Positions 58,237 through 64,000 of a DNA stretch of 64,000 nt are shown piece by piece. The DNA is from Chitinophaga pinensis. GTDB taxonomy: Bacteria; Bacteroidota; Bacteroidia; UKL13-3. Within the stretch, counting starts at the first letter, position 1; each line of letters opens with the position of its first letter. The notes under the pieces were generated by a model. It was not told where the DNA came from, did no database searches, and saw only the letters and a list, made by a program, of their open reading frames with translations. The translations under genes were made by a program, and so were the position numbers. The stretch is from NCBI GenBank assembly GCA_945898275.1, contig CAMDHZ010000002.1, positions 131,007 to 195,006 on the forward strand, written 5' to 3'.

Positions 58237-58827
58237 ATGGATTATAACAAGGCCAGCGAATTTATTATAAACAAGGTAAAAAGTGATTTGCCTGAATTTC
58301 TAAAATACCATAGTTACCATCATGTGATGGATGTGCTAGAAGCTGCCATTAATCTTGCTAAATCAGAAGGTCTATCCGATTACGAATGTCTTTTGCTTAA
58401 AACAGCTGTTTTGTATCATGATGCTGGCTTTATTAAACAAGCTAATGAACATGAAAATGTTGGATGTGAAATTGCGCAAGAAACCTTACCGCAGTTTGAT
58501 TATTCAGAAGAAGAAATTACCAGAATTTGTGGGATGATTATGGCCACAAAAATCCCTCAAACCCCCCATAATTTGCTTGAACAAATTATATGTGATGCCG
58601 ACCTTGATTACCTTGGAAGAGATGATTTTTGGAAAATTGGAAATAACCTTTACCAAGAATTGAAGATTTATGGGGTTTTAAATAATGAAAAAGATTGGAA
58701 TAGATTACAGCTTAAATTCCTTACTTCGCATAACTATTTTACCAAAACTGCTATTCAGCTTAGACAAGAAAAAAAGAACAACCACGTAGAAAAAATAAAA
58801 CTAATTGTTTCATCTTACCAAGAATAA
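58237..58827 (+). CDS. HD-domain phosphohydrolase
   Basis: The 196-residue protein starts at the ATG at 58237; the ORF track's upstream start adds 22 hydrophobic residues that are probably not translated. HD-superfamily marks are the first His in YHSYHHVMDVL, the YHDAGF HD pair (about residue 70), and CDADLDYLGRDD for the last Asp. These proteins hydrolyse phosphate esters of nucleotides, but the substrate cannot be read. It ends seven bases before the universal stress gene, suggesting shared transcription. Confidence 0.78.
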   Translation: MDYNKASEFIINKVKSDLPEFLKYHSYHHVMDVLEAAINLAKSEGLSDYECLLLKTAVLYHDAGFIKQANEHENVGCEIAQETLPQFDYSEEEITRICGMIMATKIPQTPHNLLEQIICDADLDYLGRDDFWKIGNNLYQELKIYGVLNNEKDWNRLQLKFLTSHNYFTKTAIQLRQEKKNNHVEKIKLIVSSYQE

Positions 58828-58834
58828 AAATAAA

Positions 58835-59659
58835 ATGACTAAACCAGTTATCCTCGTTCCTACGGATTTTACTCCAATAGGCGAAAGTGCAACCAATTAT
58901 GCACAACAATTGGCAAAAATACTTCACGCCAGTGTTACAATGTTCCATGTAGTAAGTAAAGACAAAGAACTTCCTATGGCAGAAGCTGCCCTACAAACCA
59001 TTGCTTCTAACTTATCAACCAGTGGAGTAGAGGCAAACACTCATGTTGCTGTTGGAAATATTTTTGATGATATTGGTGAAGTGGCAAAAACCTTAGATGC
59101 AAAACTAATTGTAATGGGTACACATGGCGTTAAAGGCATGCAACATATCATGGGTTCCAAGGCCCTAAAAGTTATTACAAATAGTGATGTTCCATTTATT
59201 GTGGTTCAAAATAAACCCTTGAAACCCGAAGGATTTAAAACCATTGTGATTCCTCTTAATTTTCAACAAGAGGTGAAACAAAGCATTAAATACGCATGGG
59301 AGATTGGTAAGTATTTCAACGCAAAAATTCATATTGTTTACCTAAAAGAAAAAGATCCTTTTATTGCTGCTAAAATTGAAAGAAACATACCTTACGCACA
59401 AGAGTTATTAGAGGAAAACGGCGTTAGCTACGAAATCACTGGAATTGAAAAAAATAACTTCGAAAAAGACCTATGCCAATTCTCCGAAAAAGAGAATGCG
59501 GATTTAATTACAATTATTAATAACCAAGAGAACATTTTTACCTATTTCGGCGGTTCATTTGAGCAATCGGTTATAGGAAATGAGCAGGAAATTCCTGTGC
59601 TTGTTATCAACGCAATACATTTAAAAGCAGCCTACAGTTTTAGTATTTATTTCGGTTAA
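58835..59659 (+). CDS. Universal stress protein, two UspA domains
   Basis: A 274-residue cytoplasmic protein from the ATG at 58835 (the track's 58805 start is a TTG inside the HD gene). The first UspA domain (about residues 1-140) begins KPVILVPTDFTPIGESA and has the nucleotide-binding GTHGVKGMQHIMGSKA pattern (GxxGx9G). The second (about 145-270) begins KTIVIPLNFQQEVKQS and is more diverged, with no clear glycine loop. It would bind ATP in the first domain and respond to stress or growth arrest. It closes the HD-Usp pair. Confidence 0.85.
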   Translation: MTKPVILVPTDFTPIGESATNYAQQLAKILHASVTMFHVVSKDKELPMAEAALQTIASNLSTSGVEANTHVAVGNIFDDIGEVAKTLDAKLIVMGTHGVKGMQHIMGSKALKVITNSDVPFIVVQNKPLKPEGFKTIVIPLNFQQEVKQSIKYAWEIGKYFNAKIHIVYLKEKDPFIAAKIERNIPYAQELLEENGVSYEITGIEKNNFEKDLCQFSEKENADLITIINNQENIFTYFGGSFEQSVIGNEQEIPVLVINAIHLKAAYSFSIYFG

Positions 59660-59723
59660 AATTTTTAATTTTTTAGTTGGTCAATAACTATTTTTTTAAA
59701 AATATCTTTTCATGTAACACTTT

Positions 59724-59731
59724 TATCTTTG
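59724..59731 (+). promoter_or_regulatory. -7 box for the ECF sigma gene
   Basis: TATCTTTG fits TAnnTTTG; the corresponding -33 element is not clear. Transcription would begin near 59737, giving a leader of about 24 bases to the CTG at 59761, and too far upstream for the ATG at 59860 to be a natural near-leaderless start. Confidence 0.45.
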
Positions 59732-59760
59732 TAGTAGTCTTCATTTAAATCACCAGAAAG

Positions 59761-60318
59761 CTGACGGACTACGACCTTATTAATGCTTGCCTCAAAAATA
59801 ATCCTAAAGCCGAAAAACTGCTTTGGGATCGCTATGCCCCAAAATTATTAGGAATTTGTATGCGTCATTGCCGTAATCAAACTGAGGCGGAAGAAGTATT
59901 GCAAGAAAGCTTTATTAAGATTTTTAGTAAGCTCAGTGATTTTAAAAATCAAGGGTCATTTGAAGGATGGATGAGAAGGATTACTGTTAACACGGCCCTT
60001 ACATACCTTAGACTTACCCATAAATTTACCTTAGAAACCGATACAGAGGCCGCTATTTATTTGAGTGAGCATGCTTATGAGCCACTAGAAAATATTCAGG
60101 TAAAGGAATTATTAAACACCATTCAAACGCTGCCAGAAAATTACAAAGTAGTACTCAATTTGTATTGTATTGATGGCTATTCCCACCCAGAAATTGCAGC
60201 CCAATTAGGAATCTCAGAAGCGGCTTCACGAGTTCATTTACATAGGGCAAAGCAGTTGTTATCACAAAAATTAGGACTAAAAAGAAAGGAGAATCTGGCA
60301 TATGAACACCAAGGATAA
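59761..60318 (+). CDS. ECF-type RNA polymerase sigma factor
   Basis: A 185-residue sigma factor if begun at the CTG at 59761. The frame from there reads LTDYDLINACLKNNPKAEKL and then LWDRYAPKLLGICMRHCRNQ, the regular N-terminal half of ECF region 2. The ORF track starts at the ATG at 59860, which would lose about 33 residues of region 2. The rest is complete: region 2.3-2.4 (FKNQGSFEGWMRRITVN) and region 4 (YKVVLNLYCIDGYSHPEIA, LGISEAASRVHLHRAK). A stop in frame lies at 59746, so no ATG is available. It overlaps its probable regulator by 17 bases. Confidence 0.8.
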   Translation: MTDYDLINACLKNNPKAEKLLWDRYAPKLLGICMRHCRNQTEAEEVLQESFIKIFSKLSDFKNQGSFEGWMRRITVNTALTYLRLTHKFTLETDTEAAIYLSEHAYEPLENIQVKELLNTIQTLPENYKVVLNLYCIDGYSHPEIAAQLGISEAASRVHLHRAKQLLSQKLGLKRKENLAYEHQG

Positions 60319-61579
60319 AGACGCTCTAGATCAGCAACTATTCGATAGCTTGCATACCTTTGAAAGCACACCAAATGATAAGTTGTTTGAAAGCATGCAA
60401 ACTCAACGCAACAATAAGAAAAGGAAAATGGTCTTTGCTTGGTTTTGGCTTTTACCAGTTGCTGCTGCAAGTATTTTAGCATTTAGTTATTGGTTTCGGT
60501 TTGAACCAACCTTAGCGCCCCAAAAACAAGTAGGAAATAAGCTTGCTGATAAAGCACCTTTAAATACACCTGAAAAGAAACTTACTTCTAAAAAGCACCA
60601 CCATAAAAATTCAAATAAAGCCTCAAAGAATTTCACGAGTCAAAGTTTGGTTCAAACCGAAAAAAAAGAGCACCGGAAAATTAGAAAATTAACACCAAGA
60701 AAAGCTCTTAAAGAACCAATGAGCACTGCGGAACAAAAGGGCCAGCAAGCGCTACCTATAATTGAGAATGTTAATCCCACTGCTTTTAATTCAACAGGGT
60801 TTTCTAATCTATTTAATGATTCCCTGAACTTTGCAGATACAATTAGGGCATCGGTTTGCGAAAACATTGAAATTCCAGCTGATAAATTGGGTTTAATTAA
60901 TGTACAAAGTGATAAGCCTAATAAGCAATGGTGGCTAGCTGCTAATTATCTGCAGTTATTTGGAAAAGGTGTGTTAAGTAATAATGAGGAGAGCTTTTTA
61001 CAAATAACAGATAAACCATCAAGTAACTCTGCACAAGCTGCTTATGGCTTGAATCTTTTGCTGGGAAAGCGAATTTACAAGAATTTTTGGCTCTGGACGG
61101 GCTTGCAATATCAACGTACCATTTTTACTGACATGCGCTTATATACTGACTATACGGAAGGAAATATTAATGCAAGTGGGGATGAGATGTTTTATCATAA
61201 GCAATACTTTGATTTAAATTATACAACAGCCACTTTACCGCTTGGAATAACTTACTTGAAGCAACTGAATAAATGGCAATTAAAAATGGATGTTGCTGCT
61301 CAATTTAACTATCTTTTAGCTACCTCTTCTATGCGCTATGATCCTATAAGTAAAGCCATTGAATCGCCTATTAATGCCGCAAATCAAGATAGATTTAATA
61401 GAAAAATGTTTGGCCTTACAAGCACGGCATCGGCAGGATACAGCATTCGAAAAAATCTTTGGATGAATGCAGGTTTAGGGGCAATTGGTTACCGCAGAAG
61501 TTATTTAAATCCAAGTGTATACAATAAGAAACCAAGCGCCAATTTTGTCATACAAATGGGATTACAATATTATTTTTAA
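60302..61579 (+). CDS. Probable membrane regulator of the ECF sigma factor with C-terminal barrel-like region
   Basis: The 425-residue protein starts 17 bases before the sigma stop, the position of an anti-sigma gene. Residues 1-42 are charged and likely cytoplasmic, residues 43-65 (MVFAWFWLLPVAAASILAF) span the inner membrane, then comes a Lys/Ser-rich region. Residues 210-425 are strand-rich (FWLWTGLQYQRTIFT, LDVAAQ-like repeats) and end VIQMGLQYYF with a final Phe, as in small outer-membrane barrels. No ZAS zinc motif is seen. The mix of one helix and barrel-like strands is odd. Two decamer copies lie inside (60498, 60649). Confidence 0.55.
   Translation: MNTKDKDALDQQLFDSLHTFESTPNDKLFESMQTQRNNKKRKMVFAWFWLLPVAAASILAFSYWFRFEPTLAPQKQVGNKLADKAPLNTPEKKLTSKKHHHKNSNKASKNFTSQSLVQTEKKEHRKIRKLTPRKALKEPMSTAEQKGQQALPIIENVNPTAFNSTGFSNLFNDSLNFADTIRASVCENIEIPADKLGLINVQSDKPNKQWWLAANYLQLFGKGVLSNNEESFLQITDKPSSNSAQAAYGLNLLLGKRIYKNFWLWTGLQYQRTIFTDMRLYTDYTEGNINASGDEMFYHKQYFDLNYTTATLPLGITYLKQLNKWQLKMDVAAQFNYLLATSSMRYDPISKAIESPINAANQDRFNRKMFGLTSTASAGYSIRKNLWMNAGLGAIGYRRSYLNPSVYNKKPSANFVIQMGLQYYF
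60492..60507 (-). repeat. Dispersed motif, full 16-mer on the minus strand
   Basis: On the plus strand this is GGTTTCGGTTTGAACC, the exact complement of the 16-mers at 13188 and 22792. It is read as FRFEP in the putative regulator gene. Confidence 0.85.
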
Positions 61580-61634
61580 ACTTTGTAACATGCGAGTCAT
61601 TTAGATAGTCTTTGGTATATAATCATTAATAGCT

Positions 61635-62366
61635 ATGCAAAAATTAAACAACCTGGCAGCCATGTTTGCCATTTCAATTTTAGTAGGATTTGTATCTTGT
61701 AAGAAATTAGAAGAAGGAAAGGGCAGTGGTGGCGGCTATTCCAAAGATTGCAATCTTTCAGGCACCTTAATCAAAACAGATTATAGTAGAAGTGTTTTAA
61801 ACAATTTATGGATACAGGGTGGCAACGGAGAGATTTACCAAGCCTGCGCCAATGACATAATTAACTTTACGGCAGAAAGTTATACCGAAGGACAAAAAGT
61901 AGTATTTGGCACAAGAGCGCTAAAGTCAAATGAAACTTGCGAAAGTATTTTTATTGAATGCCCAAATGGAATGATTATGCCTACCCAAAAGGTTGGTATT
62001 ACTTGTATTAATAAGGTTTCTGGCAAGTGTAGCAAAAGTTTAATCAATAGTCCGTCTTTAGATAAAGAGCAAACAGTAAGCATAGAAAACGTATGGCAAG
62101 AAGGAAACAATTTAAAGTTATTAGTGGCATTTAGTGGCTGTAATTTTGATGCTTCACCCATTAATTTACATTGGGATGGGAATCTAAAGGAGAGCATGCC
62201 TATGCAGATAGAATTTGCATTAGGAAATATGCCAGCGCCACAGATGTGTTTGGCCTATTTTACAGATACGCTTTGTTATGATATAAGTAGTTTAAAAGCG
62301 CATGGCAATCAATATATCCTGCAAGTAAAGGGTTATAAAAAAGGACAAATTCCAATTAAGTTTTAA
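61635..62366 (+). CDS. Hypothetical Cys-rich lipoprotein
   Basis: The 243-residue lipoprotein has a signal ending GFVSC (lipid Cys 22) and a Gly/Ser-rich linker. The mature protein is beta-rich and holds about nine more Cys residues (for example CNLSG, CANDI, CESIFIEC, CINKVSGKC), probably forming disulfides in the periplasm or on the surface. No family is recognised. It is convergent with a minus-strand lipoprotein: its stop at 62366 abuts the other stop at 62367 with no base between, and a strong hairpin 60 bases downstream lies inside that neighbour. Confidence 0.6.
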   Translation: MQKLNNLAAMFAISILVGFVSCKKLEEGKGSGGGYSKDCNLSGTLIKTDYSRSVLNNLWIQGGNGEIYQACANDIINFTAESYTEGQKVVFGTRALKSNETCESIFIECPNGMIMPTQKVGITCINKVSGKCSKSLINSPSLDKEQTVSIENVWQEGNNLKLLVAFSGCNFDASPINLHWDGNLKESMPMQIEFALGNMPAPQMCLAYFTDTLCYDISSLKAHGNQYILQVKGYKKGQIPIKF

Positions 62367-62858
62367 TTAGGGTGTAGCTGTGATATGCAGTTGTGTGCCC
62401 AGATTTCGTACATAATACTGTCTAAGGCCCCGCTTTGCGGGGCCTTCTATTTGCGAACCATTGCTGGCCACAAACCTAGACCCGCAACAACTTGTAAAAT
62501 TACTGCCTTTAAATTGTCCGCATTTAAAAAAAATACCTGAGGCTTCAACACTTACATAACTGCAACTACTATCTACATTCACTGGGCAAGATCTGTCGAA
62601 GGCAACATATTTTTCCTGCCCTTCAAAGCCAGTATTATATATAATTATCCCGCGCTGTCTGTACCCTTGGTTCAACTCATAAGCATAGCCATTGGTAAAT
62701 TGTAAATCTGCATAGCTTGGCAAATTTAAGTTCACATAAAAATCTACATTAACAGGCGGAAAAAAATCGCCTTGTTGGTTTCTGCTTTCATCCTTACGAC
62801 AACCAGCAAAAACCAGCGTTGCTAAACAAAAAACTAGAATGATTCTCATTACCTTCAT
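62367..62858 (-). CDS. Rieske-like lipoprotein with altered ligand residues
   Basis: A 163-residue lipoprotein with lipobox VFAGC (lipid Cys 20). The C-terminal half follows a Rieske-type plan: YVAFDRSCPVNV, then FTSCCGSRFVASNG and EGPAKRGLRQYYV, as in the CHGSRF...NGPA...L..Y of Rieske proteins. The two-cluster-ligand motifs are not standard: CxH is CPV and CxxH becomes T-S-C-C. Five cysteines remain (91, 99, 113, 124, 125). I recall similar proteins as common in Bacteroidota; they may bind no iron-sulfur cluster, or a different one. Confidence 0.68.
   Translation of the reverse strand: MKVMRIILVFCLATLVFAGCRKDESRNQQGDFFPPVNVDFYVNLNLPSYADLQFTNGYAYELNQGYRQRGIIIYNTGFEGQEKYVAFDRSCPVNVDSSCSYVSVEASGIFFKCGQFKGSNFTSCCGSRFVASNGSQIEGPAKRGLRQYYVRNLGTQLHITATP
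62424..62446 (+). terminator. Perfect hairpin inside the Rieske-like gene, possible terminator for the plus-strand gene
   Basis: AAGGCCCCGC-TTT-GCGGGGCCTT is a ten-pair stem with a three-base loop followed by a short T/C run. It is about 58 bases past the stop of the plus-strand lipoprotein. On the other strand it codes for the EGPAKRGL segment. Confidence 0.6.
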
Positions 62859-62903
62859 GCCTCAAAGATAACTGATTTAACGCTGAGATGATTACATCAA
62901 TAC

Positions 62904-63410
62904 TTATAAACCTGAATTGGGAATTTCCTCAAGTTCTAGTACTTCTTTATAATAGTTTTTGCCATCAGAAAACACACCAATTAAAACAAGTTTTTTACCT
63001 CGCTTATCTACAGTATAAGTAACCCTTCGCACAAAATCTGTACCTGTTGGAATCGTAAAAAAGCTAAAAGATTTAGCCTCTTTCCAATCGGCATACCATA
63101 AAATACCAGCCCCAGAACTTGTTAACTTTTGAAACGAATTGCCCCAAGAAACAGGATATGCTTTAACTTTAAAATCTATTTGGTTATAGGTGTCGCTGCT
63201 ATTATCCCAAAAAATAATGGAACCTAAAGTATCTAGGTCATAAATGGTTTTATTAAAATCGCCCGATACCGAATCTTGCTTTATCCATTGGTATCGGCTA
63301 ATTTTTCTAGGTCCGCTAAAGTTTTGTCTTAAACCATTTTCAGTTTTGCAGGCGCCAAGTGTTACTAAAACAATTAAAAGGGCGGTTTGAACCAAGCGAT
63401 TAATCTTCAT
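62904..63410 (-). CDS. Hypothetical lipoprotein
   Basis: A 168-residue lipoprotein with a signal ending LGAC (lipid Cys 21). The mature protein is beta-rich (FKVKAYPVSWGNSFQKL, GAGILWYADWKEAKSFSFFTIPT) with Trp and Tyr typical of envelope proteins; no named family is recognised. Its start overlaps the stop of the upstream outer-membrane protein gene by 11 bases, so the two are coupled and may act together in the outer membrane. One decamer copy (63384-63393) lies in its signal-peptide codons. Confidence 0.55.
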   Translation of the reverse strand: MKINRLVQTALLIVLVTLGACKTENGLRQNFSGPRKISRYQWIKQDSVSGDFNKTIYDLDTLGSIIFWDNSSDTYNQIDFKVKAYPVSWGNSFQKLTSSGAGILWYADWKEAKSFSFFTIPTGTDFVRRVTYTVDKRGKKLVLIGVFSDGKNYYKEVLELEEIPNSGL

Positions 63411-64000
63411 AAACGTTGAGGTTTAGTTGTAATCCTGCGAAAAGCATAAAATAATCCATCTTCCAATATTGATTGTCTGGGTAGTCATAGAAATTTCCAT
63501 TGGGAATTACCTGTTCATAGGCTTCAAAATTTACGGGTACCCATGAGTCACTCGCGCCGTCTTCGCCTCTCACACCAGATAAATCGTTGTAATAACCACC
63601 TGCATTAGTAGCGCCAGCAATTCCAAAATATAGGTTCAATGGACCTTTTAATTTTATGCTGGTGTCTATTTTATAGAAAAATCCAAAAGTATTATATGTG
63701 CCGTTAATAGGCTGCATCTGACTAAATGAAACGGTACCATCAGGGTATTCGTAATTTGAAACCAAAGAACTGGTAGCAAAACCTATGCGCGTTTGTAGTG
63801 CCCATTTTTTTCTGTTCCCAAATACCAATCCGAAATCTAATGGTGTGCGGTTGAGTAAGGTAAATTGCCTAATGTTTCCATTGGTAAACTCTGCCTTCAT
63901 AACATTTCTAGCAGCGCTCAAGTTTAAGCACATGCCAAAATTATCAGACAGCCAGAAACGCATTCCTATGTCTGTTAGATAAGGAATACCCACTGCTCCC
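63400..64000 (-). CDS. Outer membrane beta-barrel protein, C-terminal part (cut by the window edge)
   Basis: The frame runs past the right edge (GGA GCA before the GTG at 63993 is open), so at least 200 residues of the C-terminal end are seen and the real start is outside. Strands such as TDIGMRFWLSDNFGMCLNLS, WALQTRIGFATSSLVSNYE and YFMLFAGLQLNLNV fit an outer-membrane barrel, possibly OmpA/PorT-like in plan. The track's GTG start gives no signal peptide, which supports truncation. It is coupled to the lipoprotein gene that follows. Confidence 0.6.
   Translation of the reverse strand, partial: GAVGIPYLTDIGMRFWLSDNFGMCLNLSAARNVMKAEFTNGNIRQFTLLNRTPLDFGLVFGNRKKWALQTRIGFATSSLVSNYEYPDGTVSFSQMQPINGTYNTFGFFYKIDTSIKLKGPLNLYFGIAGATNAGGYYNDLSGVRGEDGASDSWVPVNFEAYEQVIPNGNFYDYPDNQYWKMDYFMLFAGLQLNLNVYED

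Overview
The window looks like a piece of chromosome from a low-GC member of the Bacteroidota. The evidence is a set of secreted proteins ending in type IX secretion (T9SS) type A sorting domains, a TonB-dependent receptor paired with a DUF4249 lipoprotein, short lipoboxes, several TTG/GTG starts, and promoters matching the Bacteroidota pattern TTTG-N19/20-TAnnTTTG. Composition varies by eye: the first 5 kb and the 43-54 kb block are AT-rich, and the hrpB region (34.6-37 kb) is clearly richer in GC.

Layout. 0-7 kb: end of ybeY, mnmG, a methyltransferase, an Ig-like lipoprotein, then pheS and a deoxyhypusine-synthase-family gene closed by a strong terminator. 7-19.5 kb (mostly minus strand): a methyltransferase, pyrF with an outer-membrane protein, a TonB receptor/DUF4249 pair, an amino-acid permease, dsbD-gmhA, and a large membrane protein. 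19.6-31.6 kb: a glucosaminidase-LysM protein, a T9SS cargo protein, a SerB-SerA-like-ACT fusion, rlmB with a GT117/DUF2723 membrane protein, a flavoprotein, and metG. 31.8-42.9 kb: a secreted GH13 enzyme, hrpB, tRNA-Ser(GGA), a beta-barrel protein, a secreted M1 peptidase, tRNA-Arg(CCT), a 22-bp tandem array, a secreted SGNH hydrolase with PKD domain, and a methyltransferase. 43.0-54.3 kb: an accessory block holding a 7TMR-DISM histidine kinase with LuxR-type regulator, divergent from a run of secreted repeat proteins. It is bounded on the left by a decayed chimera (5' end of a thioredoxin gene joined to a T9SS tail) and on the right by an IS256-family transposase remnant next to the intact thioredoxin gene. 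54.3-64 kb: thioredoxin-like, fasciclin, bestrophin, AlkB, HD, universal stress, ECF sigma with a probable membrane regulator, and several lipoproteins.

The most unusual signal is not a gene. The decamer GGTTCAAACC (or its complement GGTTTGAACC) occurs 18 times by manual scan, on both strands and in all codon frames, where base composition predicts roughly 0.1. Three copies share the longer 16-mer GGTTCAAACCGAAACC. It is absent from the first 8.4 kb and nearly absent from the 43-54 kb block. It behaves like a genome-wide signature such as an uptake sequence or a chromosome-organising site; I know of no such signal described for this phylum. Other points worth checking are the 22-bp array, the island boundaries, the SerA-like half lacking its catalytic residues, an ECF sigma gene with no ATG at its natural start, a Rieske-like lipoprotein with replaced ligands, and a perfect hairpin inside a conserved coding motif.

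All calls come from reading the sequence and the supplied ORF track; no database search was run.
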